Shown here in pieces: positions 23,650 through 35,456 of a stretch of 64,000 nt of DNA. Source of the DNA: Siphonodentalium dalli (taxonomy: Eukaryota; Mollusca; Scaphopoda; Gadilida; Siphonodentaliidae); the NCBI GenBank assembly GCA_032622095.1, contig CP136063.1, forward strand, positions 214,785,982 through 214,849,981. The letters run 5' to 3'. The position numbers were made by a program, and so were the translations under genes. The notes beneath the pieces were generated by a model. It ran no database searches. It had not been told where the DNA came from and saw nothing but the letters and a program-made list of their open reading frames with translations. Numbering within the stretch: the first letter of the stretch is position 1; each line of letters opens with the position of its first letter.

Positions 23650-23805
23650 TTCATTTATATGGAGGAATAAACAATCTCTCTCTTGCTTCTGTTATTATTG
23701 TTGTTGTTGATGCTGTTGTTGTTGTTATTGTTGTTTTTGTTATTTAGCATCTTCATGTATATGGAGGAATAAACCATCTCTCTCTTGCTTGTTATTGTTG
23801 TTATT
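23650..23805 (+). repeat. Direct repeat with GTT-rich microsatellites
   Basis: A 40-bp phrase, ATCTTCAT.TATATGGAGGA then ATAAAC.ATCTCTCTCTTGC, occurs at 23645-23688 and 23748-23791, each followed by impure (GTT)n or (ATT)n tracts. GGAGGA.AATAAA before a microsatellite resembles the tail at 13880-13917, so these may be 3' tails of non-LTR retroelements. That is inference. Confidence 0.55.
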
Positions 23806-24844
23806 GAGGGAGAGCAGTATGTCCTTGTGATTATTCTCACACTTGGATTATGTTATTATATGGTGTTGCAATGGACAAATAATATAAATCAGAAGAACCA
23901 CGCCTCGGAAATCACGATAATCCCGTAAAAATAGCCAACTCCATGCAGGGTTTATCCCCCCTTAATGACCCGATAAGACCACTGTCAACGGCGACATTTT
24001 ACCACATTTTCTGGACCTCCGCGCTAGCCGTATATATACACAGAACGAAAAGTGCTACGAATTGGCCGTAGTCAGCTACAAAATATTAAATAAAGTGCAT
24101 ATATCACTTCATACCTTAAGTTCGAAAAAAAAACGCTATAATCCGAGCACTATTTCGCGCAATGGTGTGATCCGGTTTCCCAGTTAATGTGTAAACCCAA
24201 ACCCAAGTGATAATGTCAGAATCTGTCAATATTAATCAGCAGGCGAATTGTACCAAAACGGACTCGAATGGAGCCTTCTGATTTTCACTTCAGAGTATAG
24301 ATGTTGTGAAAGGTTTTACCCAAAAAAAACAGCCGAAACATTTCACTTTTAATAAAAAAATTTGTCAACGTGTGGTTTCCGCCATTGTTGTAGGGAAAAC
24401 CCGCGCTAAATATAAACTGAGGAACTTTTCAATAAAGTGGTACCCAGTCGGGTATAGAGTCAGAAAGAATTATGACTGGTGCGCCCTTGGTGAGAACGTA
24501 CAAATAATTTATTAAGAGCCGTAAACACGGCCTTTATTTTCCAATAGTTGGTGTCGATTCAGATCGTACAGGCGTCAACCTACATTTCAAGTACCGGACA
24601 TTAAATCATTTTAAGAGATACTAAACATTCCACGCTGCGATATATATTTCACTGACAAGCAAGGTTGTTATTCGATAGTCATTACTAATTTTATGGTAGC
24701 AATGCTAATTTTTTTTTAACAAAATTGGATTCATTACGTTCCGAGTCAATAGCTTTATACTTCCACCCCTTTGTGTACCACACCTTCCGCATATTCTTCG
24801 GGCCTTTTCCACGGCATTCCGGACTGTGTTGGTGCATCTGATAA

Positions 24845-25204
24845 AACCCTTAAATTTCTTTACTAAATGGATTCTCGCAATAGCTAAAAAGTATATATTG
24901 GAATGGTCTATTATTCATCTGAAGGGATATTCAGACACGACAGATAACACAAGTGCAGAAGCATTGCTAGTCTTTGGTTGGAAATGTTCAGATAATAAGT
25001 TCACAAACGGCCTCTTATTTAACTTATAATCTGAACATTAATTCCCACCAGTGAATAGGACTCCTTCTGCACTTGTATTATTTTTTCGTATATCTGTCGT
25101 CAGCTCTTTTTTATGGACACCCCCCCCCCAATGAATGATAGACTATTCCAATGTATACTTTTATAACAGGATGGGTGAATCCATTTAGTATTGAAATGGT
25201 CAAG
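24845..25204 (+). mobile_element. TTAA-type element, family D, diverged copy
   Basis: The left end is CCCTTAAATTTCTTTACTAA then ATGGATTCTCGCAATAGC. The right end is CCTGGGTGAATCCATTTAGT-like sequence ending GTATTGAAATGGTCAAG. Internal phrases GTATATTGGAATGGTCTATT, GGAAATGTTCAGATAATAAG and GACTCCTTCTGCACTTGTAT match other D copies. It is longer than most (about 360 bp). Confidence 0.7.
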
Positions 25205-25910
25205 TCACACACAATGTTCGGATGATCAGGCAAATGAAATAGAACGCACACGGTTCGTGAAGACCCGTGCACTCACAGGCAGCTGAACCAATCAGAATAA
25301 GTATAAACCTACAATTGAGAACTGCTCTTAAAGATACGGATGCCCTTCGCGATGGGCATTGCAATTCTGTTTTTAAAAAGTCACATCCGTTAAAACCGCC
25401 AGAAACATAAAGAATAAAACATATAGACAGCTTTTGTTCCGATACCAATCATAACTATGGCATAAATAGCATGTTATTGTCAAGTTCGTACGCCATGTTA
25501 ATAAACAAACGCCATATTACGATACAGTACAGTACGTAAATAGTGTGCGATACTCAAATCACTCAACACCGGGGAGACGCCCCCCCCCCCCCCACATGGA
25601 ACTTTGGTTAAAATTGACACCATATTGTTTACAACCGACATAGCGCTCGTTAATCCTCGCCACTCAATATTTCAGTGTTGAATGGATCACCGTGAATAAC
25701 TCTTCCAAAAATCGCAACGATGCTTATCGCACACTCTTTATAAATGCTTGGTTCACACAAAGTGTATTTCATGCATACTATCATTATACTATACTATATT
25801 AGTATATTTTTGAGGAAATTATAACCTACAACCAATGTCACCGGTGCCTTTAAACAACGAAACAATCACTGCTCTCCACCATGTCGGCAGTATAGTGTGC
25901 GTTGCGAGGC

Positions 25911-26066
25911 TTAACGGTACTCAATCCGATCAGACGGTGTCCCCATTCCATCAAAATGAATTAAATTGAAGATACAACAACAACAACAACAACAACATTT
26001 CTTCAAAATACGCTTTATTTATCAAAATCGGTGTATTGCAACAAAATAATGCTAACCACTGTCCGA
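25911..26066 (-). mobile_element. TTAA-type element, family G, one-ended inverted copy
   Basis: It begins TTAA-CGGTACTCAATCCGATCAGAC. It matches, in reverse complement, the right half of the full element at 26524-26983, including GATACAAC and AACATTTCTTC, then GCAACAAAATAATGCTAACCAC. A (CAA)n expansion at 25974-25998 sits where the other copy has a short GTTGTATC. The second end is missing. Confidence 0.7.
25974..25998 (+). repeat. (CAA)n microsatellite
   Basis: About eight CAA units inside the partial family G element. Confidence 0.95.
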
Positions 26067-26154
26067 AGGTCTAAAACTCCGAAAGTCCAACAATTCGATG
26101 GTCAAAAACTCCCAGTAATCTTCTATTTATAGATTACTCCGAATAGAAGGTCTG

Positions 26155-26330
26155 ATACTCTAAAGATCCGATACTCCGAATGTGACCCCCGCAGTATTGA
26201 GCTTGCGTCGTAACGGACCTTCGGAGAATTCGGCCTTCGTAGTATCGGACCTTCGAAGTATACCGAAGTATATCGTAGTATTCGGTATTCGGAATATAGA
26301 ACCTTTGGAGTATTGAACCTTCGGAATAAT
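26155..26330. repeat. CCTTCGGA/TATCGGA-type short repeat block 1
   Basis: Words such as CGGACCTTCGGAG, CGGCCTTCGTAGTAT, GGACCTTCGAAGTAT and GAACCTTCGGAATAATG recur about every 15-20 bp. The family is the same as the more regular 16-bp array at 27765-27854. Translations are repetitive and not protein-like. Confidence 0.75.
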
Positions 26331-26523
26331 GGGAGGAGATCCTATTAGTATTCGTAAACGTTTTAGACGGTCCAAAACACATATTCACAGAATTGACGAC
26401 TATATATATACGAGTCCGTTTGTGCGAAAATCATGGGGGAAATATATAGTGCCGTTCAAGCCTCTTGCCATTCGCAGTAACGCTATATGGGTTTTTTTTT
26501 TTTTTGCCGTGATTATTTTGTAC

Positions 26524-26983
26524 TTAAAGGTACTCAATCCGATCAGACACTCCTAAATTACTATTTCTATCCAATTCCTTAACTTCGGGGTAAAAAATAT
26601 TTGATTCGAGTCTAGGAACCCGCACATCAAAGCTCAGAGTGATCAGATATCGATTTTTGAAGATTGTTATATCTCGAGATGTGTAGTATTATGTGGCTTA
26701 GAAACACGTGGTCAAACGGTGGGTCTCGGACAAAATTGCGGATGAAGATGGATAACTCTAAAATCAAGTGGTAATACGGTCACATTTCGTGATACTTTAG
26801 TGATAATACGGTCATATTTTGTTGAACAAAATGTTGATAAATAAGTTTTGGGAAATTTGATACCATATATAGTTGATAGTGGTTAGCATCGTTTTGCTGC
26901 AATAAATCGATTCTGGTAACTAAAGCGAAGAAATGTTGTATCTTGATGGTATGGGGAGGTCTGATCGGATTGAGTACCTTTAA
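26524..26983. mobile_element. TTAA-type element, family G, 460 bp
   Basis: The ends are TTAA-AGGTACTCAATCCGATCAGAC and GTCTGATCGGATTGAGTACCT-TTAA. These are 21-bp matching terminal inverted repeats with TTAA on both sides, as expected of a piggyBac-like target site. It has no transposase reading frame, so it is non-autonomous. A partial inverted copy lies 460-600 bp upstream. Confidence 0.85.
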
Positions 26984-27764
26984 ACATGTTGTTGTCAGGT
27001 CACTTTGGTATAGTTAGTGGTAAAGGCTCGAAGATTGCATGCAAATCTCGCGTACCCATGATTGGCATCTCGAAACCGTAATCGTAACTACGGATATGGC
27101 AAAACGACAACTGGTAGAAAGAACACACATTCTAGTGACGTATAGTACCCAATTCGTAATGTCATCAGTAGTAGTTCATTGTGCGAAAGGTGACCATATA
27201 GACGGATGGACAACGGGTATGTGATATAGAGTCAGACGGCGGGTTCTTTATTCCAAATGTTGTCTATTCTGTAGGTTCTTTCTTCCGAAATACATTTTAA
27301 AAAACCTATATATATATCTATTACCCCACCCCCACTCAAACCCATGGAATGGAAAATACAAGTAACACGCAAAGAACATTAATACACCCCAAAGTGAGAC
27401 TTCATATTCTAATTTGCAAAGCGTTCCACGTGTCGGTTATTAATAACAGGACGAAGTATCAGTTTATTATGGAAACATGTCAATCGTGTTGACTGACTGA
27501 AACAACATTATGAATAACCTCCGCCGAACTAGCATCTGGAAGAAACATCAAAGTTTTGAAAAGGAATACAATGGCACAATTCACTACTCGCATGTGTGTT
27601 CGACGCCCGTCGAGTCATCGATATTCTGCAGTGCAGTAAGTGATTGGGTCCCAATAGTGGTTACGATTGATAACGTACGCCGCCCGTATATAGTAATTCT
27701 AAGTATGCACATTTATAGTTGCCTCAGATGTCTCACACAAACTCAGAAGTTCCCTTCAACACTT
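26984..27764. other. No recognised gene
   Basis: The 27039-27224 and 27510-27773 open frames (61 and 87 codons) have no family I recognise and no upstream signal. A short tRNA A-box-like word at 27009-27026 has no B-box partner at the right distance. Confidence 0.35.
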
Positions 27765-27854
27765 TTGGAATAGCGAACCTTCGGAATAGCGAACCTTCGG
27801 AATAGCGAACCTTCGGAAAAACGAACCGTCGAAATAACGAAATTTCGGAATAAA
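27765..27854 (+). repeat. 16-bp tandem repeat, about 5.5 copies
   Basis: The unit GGAATAGCGAACCTTC repeats, with decay toward the right (AAACGAACCGTCG, AATAACGAAATTTCG). It is related to the block at 26155-26330, about 1.5 kb away. Confidence 0.9.
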
Positions 27855-27857
27855 TTA

Positions 27858-27893
27858 CCCCCCCCCCCCCCCCCACCCACACACACACACAGA
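27858..27893 (+). repeat. 17-C run followed by (CA)n
   Basis: A poly-C tract of 17 bases, ACC and a short CA run. Long poly-C tracts of 13-17 bases also occur at 12845, 20886, 25580 and 52469. Confidence 0.95.
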
Positions 27894-27936
27894 ATGGATA
27901 CTCCTTTGAAAAGAATAGTATAATAGTGGTGTGGTG

Positions 27937-28078
27937 GTTTTTCACACAGGCCCCTGGGGAAAATGACTAAAATACCAATATTGACTGTACAAGTGAAAAG
28001 AAAATGACCATATAGACTATACCAGTGTATATTGCATGGTCTTTTAGTAATTTTTCCCAGAGGCCTGTGGTTTCTCAC
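27937..28078. repeat. Imperfect foldback, GGTTTTTCACACAGGCC arms
   Basis: The left arm GGTTTTTCACACAGGCCCCT, GGGGAAAATGACTAAAA faces the right arm TTTTAGTAATTTTTCCCAGA, GGCCTGTGGTTTCTCACCC. The loop is about 60 bp. It is a single copy here, possibly a MITE with decayed ends. Confidence 0.65.
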
Positions 28079-28929
28079 CCATAACTGTCAGAAACGTCGA
28101 TAGTTTTAAATTCAATGTCTGAATCAACAGCACTTAAAATGTTAGGCCGAAAATAGGTTGAAACTTCTGATCAGGGAAACTTGCGTGTATTGATGATGTA
28201 TTAGTCACACATTTAACTGTTAAACTGAAAGGGATGTTCAACAGTACTTCACACAACGAGATATGAAATTTATAAACTCAATACTTTTTGCACTTTAGGC
28301 TTAGCGCGTACGTGGGTTTAAGGATCGCATTTAGAACAGTGATGTTAAACAAACCTCAAGAGGCCATGTTCCGTTTCGCGAAAAATTCAAAGAGCTATTG
28401 AAAACTGGTTAAAGTTGATGCATACTTCAGGAAGTCTGCGTCGTACGTTAAACTTATTGAAACAATTAAGGCAGGATGAAGGTACTCATTAGAAGGTCTG
28501 ATATACCATTAAAATTCAACATAAAGTGAAGAAGAAATGAATTTTACACTCGTCTCTCATTAACCAGAGTCATGCCGTGCGCCGCTTTGAAATAAGCGAT
28601 TATACAAATTTAAGCTAGCGCGGTGTATCCATTGCTGTACAGTGATCGGAAGCCTAATCGTGGAAGAACGGGGGAGGGGTGAGGGTCCGGGTCTCTGGTA
28701 GTAACTGCTTTATGCGGATTTCTTGGTGAGTTATTCAAAAACTTAGAATTTGTCCGATCCCACGTAATCAAATTGTATGTAAATATATTATCAAGTAGTA
28801 GAAACATGCTCCCGATAGCATTTATTCAGTGGCGTAGGGGCCTATTAGATTTTAATTTGTTCTTGATTTAACAAAAAAAGAAATTTAATATTTTTTTTAA
28901 TCAAAAATTTTGAAAGAAAAAGTAACGTC

Positions 28930-28991
28930 GTTATAACGCATGGGTACCCTGAATCATCACGTTATAACGCATGGGTACCCTGAATCATCAC
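28930..28991 (+). repeat. 31-bp exact tandem duplication
   Basis: The unit GTTATAACGCATGGGTACCC then TGAATCATCAC is present twice without a mismatch. Confidence 0.97.
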
Positions 28992-29080
28992 ACCAACTTT
29001 GCTTGAAATAGGTCCAGGGGTCTGTGAGACAACAGACAATCCGACGGAAAGACAGATCCAACTCTTGTATAGATAATGAT

Positions 29081-29190
29081 TTATGGAGGCGCGGACAGAG
29101 TTGTCATTGCATCAAATGCATTTGCTTCAGTTATCATGCACAAATTCTCATTTCTAATCAAAATGGACATTTATCGATCACGATGGCGGC
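29081..29190 (+). repeat. Dispersed repeat fragment, partner of 3143-3250
   Basis: The same word order as at 3143-3250: ATGGAGGCGCGGAC, CATCAAATGCATTTGCTTCA, ACAAATTCTCATTTCTAATC. Diverged and non-coding. Confidence 0.45.
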
Positions 29191-29550
29191 GTGGGAGTGG
29201 GTTGGCTCACCTCCCCGAAACTTGTCAAAAATATTTTATTTTTTTTAAAGTTGGAAATTTCATGACTGACACAACTTTATTTGGAAATTTTATTTTATTA
29301 TACACTACGTTAAATTGTTCTCATTGTTTGTAAGGCATTTCCGATCCAGAATGTTGTTAGAAAACAAATTAAAAGCTGTTTATAAAATGCATTTGTACAC
29401 ATCTAACTAATAAGTGATAAGATAAAACTCTGTGGTATCATCTGCTACCTAAATTTGCGTGCAACATACATTCCCACAGTGGTGACTCCGGGCAACCTGG
29501 CAGATGTTATAATGGCATTTGTTTTTTTTTAATTTAATTTTTTTTTTTAA

Positions 29551-29785
29551 ATGTTAAATTGAGCAAGCAGTTCAATCTAAAAAAAACAAAAAAAACAAAA
29601 TAAATTAAATTAGTTTTTTAAAATTTATTTAAATTTTTAAATTAAATTTTTTTAATTTAAATGTTAAATTGAGCAAGAAGTTCAATCTAACATTCAGACA
29701 TTAAATAAAATTTTTGCTTAAATTAAAAATTTCATTTTAAGTTTAATTTATATGTTAAATTGAGCAAGGATTTCACTCTAAAATA
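29551..29785 (+). repeat. AT-rich block with three ATGTTAAATTGAGCAAG repeats
   Basis: The phrase ATGTTAAATTGAGCAAG followed by .AGTTCAATCTAA occurs at 29551, 29661 and 29752. Homopolymer-like A/T runs separate the copies. Spacing is 110 and 91 bp. It looks like a diverged tandem array. Confidence 0.85.
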
Positions 29786-30004
29786 AAATTCTTTTTATAA
29801 AAAAAAATGTAGAAAATATAATATATAAGGAATGCCCAGGAGGAGACTGTTTCAGCTAGTTCAGCTGATAAACTATTTCTGAGGATACCATGTCTCCTAG
29901 CAACCGGAAGCTCCTCCCAATAGTGAATATGTGTGGAAAGCTCTATTAACTCCCAAGAAATTGCAAGAATAAAATCACAGACCTGTATTTAAAGGCAAAT
30001 GTTA

Positions 30005-30222
30005 GTACATTAATGCTCTAATTAATCGACTCCTTAACCACAGCAGAATTATGGGCAACTTTTCAGGATTTAGTCGGAAATATGGCTTGTTGCCATTCAT
30101 CGGAAAGCTCTCACCGAGAGCTTTGCGATGAATGGCAACAAGCCATATTTTCGACTAAATCCTGAAAAGTTACCCATAATTCTGCTGTGGTTAAGGAGTA
30201 GATTATTTAGAGCATTACTGTA
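30005..30222. mobile_element. Tc1/mariner-like foldback MITE, copy 3
   Basis: TA-CATTAATGCTCTAATTAAT at the left and GATTATTTAGAGCATTACTG-TA at the right. Both arms are nearly full length (about 105 bp) and meet at CTCTCACCGAGAGC. Scattered differences between arms, such as TTTGCGATG against TTTCCGATG, show that it is not a fresh insertion. Confidence 0.92.
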
Positions 30223-30370
30223 GCAGGGTTACATGTCGAACTACAGAAATGATACTTCTCATGTGGTTAGCTTTGGTAAAGATGCATTTCATACGGACAT
30301 GTATGTTACTATTCATATTCTGGCACCATGGTTTTTTTGTTATGATAAAATCCCTACAAAAAATACCAGC

Positions 30371-31142
30371 CAAGCCTGTAAATAGTGTCATTTGAAGAAT
30401 GGGGTCCACAGAGGGTGAATTTAATGAAGCTATCCCACTCAGGGGCGCCGGAAGCATCCAAGGGCAGGGGGGCAGAGCCTACAAAAGGGCACTTTTCCGC
30501 AAAAAAGGGCATTTTCTCTCGCAAACTCGGGAAAATAACCATAAATTCATTGTGGCAAAAATCCATATTTTAATGGTATTTTTCGGTTTTTATGGCCGTT
30601 TTGTGATAAAATTGACAAAAAATTAATATTCCTTGTGAAATTGGTGGTATTTGGAAAAAAAAAAAGACACATTTTGCTATAAAAACACGAGATTAAACAC
30701 ACAAAAAGCATTTTCTGTCTCCAGAAAAAGGGCAAGTCCTGCCCCCGCTCGCCCCCCTTGGTCAAGGGCATCAGCTGCCCCCTCTGCCCCTCTCTTCCGG
30801 CGCCCCTGATCCCACTGTGGGTTGCATTACCAAATGCACCCTCTGGGGACCTCATTCTGCTTAGGCATCATCTTCTGGGAGTTATCTATAGTCTCAAATT
30901 AACATTGTTTTAGTTACTTTTCCTTTTTAGGAAGTTTCTTTTTCCCCTAATTTGTAAAAGATAAAATGCATAATCGAGGTGACTGATGGGTGAACATCAC
31001 CAACTTCAACTGGGGAACTTCCATCTGATGCTGGGTCTCCCATAGCAGTTGAGGTCTGAGCTGAATGAGGTTCCCAGGGGGAGAATTTGATGATGTTATA
31101 TATACCGTAGCCCACCATGACAGACACACTATTTGCAGGGTT
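30371..31142. mobile_element. hAT-like MITE, family E, copy 2, split by a nested element
   Basis: The left end is CAAGCCTGTAAATAGTGTC, GAATGGGGTCCACAGAGGG. The right end is GACAGACACACTATTTGCAG. Internal order is as in the other E copies: TCATCTTCTGGGAGTTATCT, GCATAATCGAGGTGACTGAT, CCAACTTCAACTGGGG. In the left hairpin the 369-bp family F element is inserted at 30440-30808. The middle segment between the hairpins is inverted relative to copies 1, 3 and 4, which suggests recombination between the arms. Confidence 0.8.
30440..30808. mobile_element. hAT-like MITE, family F (CAGGGGCGCC ends), 369 bp
   Basis: The ends are CAGGGGCGCCGGAAGC and CTCTTCCGGCGCCCCTG. Exact 8-bp target duplications, ATCCCACT, lie at 30432-30439 and 30809-30816. 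Beyond the ends are further complementary segments (AGGGCAGGGGGGCAG against GCAGCTGCCCCCTCTGCCCC). The element is non-coding, with short frames only. The duplication length and end sequence indicate the hAT superfamily. Confidence 0.93.
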
Positions 31143-33217
31143 ACAAGTGTGTGAATATGGCCTTAGATAAGTGCCCCCATGGTCCTGATGATATATAACA
31201 CTGAAGACAGAATGTAGGGTATAACATTTTTATGATCAATTTGACAATAACACGGGTAACATATATTACACTGTAGTTTTATAATGCAGAATTAAGCTAG
31301 GACTCTATTCAACCACGCCAAACCTTGACATTATATATATTAATATATTCACTGATCATATATATTATAGATAAAATTTATCAGGAATGCTCGAGACGTA
31401 TATATTCTTCACTTCAATCCACACTAGTGAAAAACAACATAGAATCAAAATAGATGCTCTCTATATATGCTACAATCTCAAACACACCCAACATATATAT
31501 AATAACTGTATATATCATTCAGACTAGATTTCACAGCAAAGCTATGTTTTGAAACTTCCTGAAGGCATAGTATAAAGTTTAAAGAATAATAAAACAATTA
31601 TGCTATGCATGAACAAAAAAAGTCATATGTGATGCAACAAATTTGCAAGATTGGAATTTATAAATAGCAGATATAATGTCCATTACTTAGAATTGAAGTT
31701 TGACAATATTTAGGATATAGTGTTTTGTTTGTCTTGGATTAGTTCTGTAGAAGTAGCGAATCAACAAATAATTTCTTGAACTGACTATGTTGACAATGGA
31801 ATTATTACAATAACCATTGATAACTGTGCAGTAAATTAAAATATTTCAGCCTGAATATAATTTTCAGAATATTTTTCAATAAAATGACCTCTTCCAATGT
31901 TTACCGTCAAGTTTTTATTGAACTTTGTTATGTTATTGGACTAACTGGACTTTTATCGGTAATTCAACTGTAACAGTAATGTTTACAAAACTATGGTTTT
32001 GACTTAACCGTGTGTGTGCATTGTGAATTTGAATTAATATTCATAAACATAACTACTTTGAGCAAGATTATTCTCCATATATATTTGACCACCCTGCTAG
32101 AGTGTTTCACATCAATTTAAGCTCAATTTGCTTACTGTGCGTCACACAGAATGAATGGGTTAAAGATGAACCGAATGAATGGAATGATTTCCTTGTCCGC
32201 TCTCTTGAGATGTTAGTCATAGAACTTCACAATTCAATGTCAAAAGCAGACCCAGCAAGTCAAAACGAGAGAGCGCTGCATAAATGAACAAATTCATTGG
32301 CCATACTCTACAACTACCAATCAATTCCTTGGATGAAATTTTCAATAAAGAAAATTAGATCGACCACTGGTCAGCTTTTCAATAAAATTGGTCGGAAGTA
32401 GACGAGGGATTTCAGCACTCGATCAATACTTTGGACATAGGAATAGATTTTGTGCTAGATTTCAATAGCAATGAGTATTTATTCCTTCCTGTGAAACTAT
32501 AAAGAAAATTGATTTGAAAACTCGCTCTCGTAATTGTTGACTTTGGGCGTTTTATTGTCGAGAAGTCCGAGTATAATTACTGGGACTGAATCACGGCTGT
32601 ATGAGGTCAGCGTGGACAACATAATTAAGGAAAAGATATGAATTGAGTTCCGATCTGAGTTTTCAGATAATATGAACAAAAACTTCATTATTATAAAGGC
32701 AGCGCTTTTGAATTCTGTGAAAGGGTTCGTATTATATGATGCTAGTACCATGAAGCTGCAAGCTGTTTAAAGGGACACAAGGCCTTCGATGTAGGTTCAT
32801 GCGAAATAACTTAAAATTTTTATAAAAGTCTGTAAAACAACTATCAACAAATACATGTAAAATAGATTGACTTTGTTATTATTTTCATTTATACATGTAT
32901 TATAACTTTCCATTAATGAGAATTCTCATATTGAAACCATCATTATGTAAACAATGTGGTTGCAGTGGCAGTATTGATCACAGTAAAAATAATTTAATAA
33001 AATAGCAAAGTTTAATCAAATCCTGATGGTAAACATGGGAAAAACGGTCAAAACATTGAAAATATTCTGAGAATCATATTTAGACAAACATATTGGAACA
33101 TATTGCACACTTAGCGATAAGGTTGACAAATCACTGTAACAGGTTTGTTTACATACTAATAGTGCATTGAGTCCCTTTAAGATGAGATTTCATCTGAATC
33201 CTGATCTACAGTCAAGC
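31143..33217. other. AT-rich intergenic DNA
   Basis: No gene or well-defined repeat was recognised. 31340-31520 is rich in TATATA words. A 61-codon frame at 32102-32287 has no recognisable family. Confidence 0.35.
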
Positions 33218-33330
33218 TACAGTAAAGCCTGAAGTATATGACCCTTTAACCACAGCAGAATTATGGGAATTTTTTTTCAAGATTTAGTCGGAAATATGGC
33301 TTGTTGCCATTCATCGGAAAGCTCTCAAAA
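33218..33330 (+). mobile_element. Tc1/mariner-like foldback MITE, half copy 4
   Basis: It begins TA-CAGTAAAGCCTGAAGTATA, CCACAGCAGAATTATGGG and runs through GGAAATATGGCTTGTTGCCA to GGAAAGCTCTC, then stops at the dyad centre. Only one arm remains. Its terminal part (GCCTGAAGTATATGACC) resembles copy 5 more than the others, hinting at a subfamily. Confidence 0.85.
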
Positions 33331-34629
33331 TTTGAATGATCATTACAGTTGAAACTAATCAGATTCATAAATTTAGATAGAAAACATCTATGAAATGGGA
33401 TTTACTTTTCAACTGCCGTTTTCAGTGGAATAAGATTACGAAACCATTGTGATAAACTGTCTCTTTTTGTCACTACTAGGTACAGAACTGTTTTTTTTTT
33501 CTACATAAATTTTCATTAAGATATATAAGCAATAACAGTTCTCAATTGATTTCTAAATATGTTTTGTTGTTGTTGTTGAAATTTTCAGTTTTTGAACTCA
33601 GAATGCATCTTTAAACTAAAATATGTTGACTGATCAAATTCACAAAGCTGCCACGAATACAAAATGTTAGGGATGATAAGATGATTATTGACGGATTTCA
33701 AGTGGAAAATCAAGCAGTCATAATACGCCCCCCTGTCATTCTGAAAGCTATCCTTGTTGCTTGTCTAATTACGTCTCGATTTACTTAGCTTTCAGAATCA
33801 ATTGCAAAAGAAATCATAAGTGATTCAACAATGAAAATTTAACCTCGTGTGGGCATGGGAGCCTATTGTGTCCAATCGGCCTAATGAAGGGACTTAGTGC
33901 ATAGCCAACAATTAGACTGTATCATTACAATACCAAACGATCGAATATACTCAGCCGAAGAAAAAGAACATCGATATTTAAATAAAAACTTTGTATTATA
34001 TGCTCGGTCTTGTTTATTTTTTATAAATGAGTAGCTCTCTTGTACATATATACATATCTTAGAGAAATATTGATGCAGTTTTTTTTGTGGCATGATGATT
34101 TGTTTTTGCAATATATCCATAGAAACCGGAATTTAACCCATCACAAATCTCCAATATTGGAAAATATAACCCTATTGACAAAAAGAATTCTTCTGTTTCA
34201 ATGTTAATATTGACTCAGGAAAGAATAGCTACACTTTGCTCTCATAATGTTCATATGGAGTATTTTGAATGACAGGCATCAGGTCTAGGGAAACAAATTA
34301 ATTAAATAAAATTTTCACCTTTCTAACCAAAAATACTACTGCAAACACTGCATGTCGAATTCCATTTAGTCCCATCTCCAAAGAAATTTCTTATCTTATA
34401 AAGGCGGTCTTAAAGTGACAAGCTTGACTGATCAAGAATCATTGTATTTTGTTTTTATTTCAATGTAATTTAATAACTTCATACAAGTTATTGATAATAT
34501 CTGTTGCTTCACACTAGACTTTGCCATCTTTTTTTACCACTTCCAACCGCTTGGCTGAACGTGATCACAAATGATTTCTGACTAATGCTAAATTCACAGA
34601 AGCATTTGAAGTAGGCCCAGAAACATGTA

Positions 34630-34813
34630 TACAGTAATGCCCGAAGTATTTGACCACCCTTTAACCACAGCAGAATTATGGGAAATTTATCAGGATTTAG
34701 TCGGAAATATGGCTTGTTGCCATTCATCGGAAAGCTCTCACCGAGAGCTTTCCTGAAAAATTTCCCATAATTCTGCTGTGGTTTAGAGGTTGATTATTTA
34801 GGACATTACTGTA
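34630..34813. mobile_element. Tc1/mariner-like foldback MITE, copy 5
   Basis: TA-CAGTAATGCCCGAAGTATT and TTTAGGACATTACTG-TA. The left arm is complete to CTCTCACCGAGAGC. The right arm has lost the ATGAATGGCAAC segment and jumps to CTTTCCTGAAAAATTTCCCA. The internal arm sequence ATGGGAAATTTATCAGG differs from most copies. Confidence 0.9.
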
Positions 34814-35345
34814 TATAATTGGCAGTATACAAAACAGAGATGTCTATCAATAATTAGGCGACAGTTTGCACAAGCAATTGTGAGGTTGAGAAATTGGAAC
34901 ATGTAGCATGTAACATATTTTATTCCTGCAGATATTTGACTATTACCAGTATGTCTTTCGTATTTATCATCCATAAGTTTGTAAACAAATGGCAATCATA
35001 AATGAAAAGAGTACAAAATTATTTCAGTCATAAAAAAAAATCCTAGGGCTAAAATATTTTTGTTGTTGCAATTTTAATTTCTTGATCAAATTTATCGTAT
35101 AATCAGGTAGAGTGCTAAAATAGCATCAGTTCACAAAATCTGCTTCTATTCTATGTTTCAAAGCTTGCTCACTTCCCTGATAGTTTTAGTAATTTGACTC
35201 ATGATTCAAGAGAACTTCTCGGGAGAGAAATTGTGAGGAATTCTATTTGCTCAGGTCACTAAATTACAAGTTAGATGTTCCGTTTCTGACCCTCTCAATC
35301 ATTATGAGGTAACCTGTTGAGTATTACAAGGTACTTTGGTATTCT

Positions 35346-35421
35346 GGTCACATGTAACACATAACCAGAGGAAACATGTAACGAGGGGTGACATGTAACC
35401 AGAGGTAACACATAACCAAGA
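35346..35421 (+). repeat. Short degenerate tandem repeat, ACATGTAAC/ACATAACC
   Basis: Words ACATGTAACACATAACCAGA, GGAAACATGTAACGAGGGG, ACATGTAACCAGAGGTAACA recur about every 30 bases over some 75 bp. The codons spell repeating Val-Thr-Cys or Leu-Cys-Val-Thr on the minus strand, which is an artefact. Confidence 0.75.
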
Positions 35422-35456
35422 AAGACTAGATAAGCTATAAACATGACTGAGACACA

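Noticed and set aside
27009-27030. A-box-like word GGTATAGTTAGTGGTAAAGG
   Set aside because: No B-box follows at the usual distance, so a tRNA gene or tRNA-derived SINE cannot be supported.
28827-28850. CAGTGGCGTAGGGGCC, resembling a hAT terminus
   Set aside because: Only one end is visible; no matching inverted end or 8-bp duplication was found.
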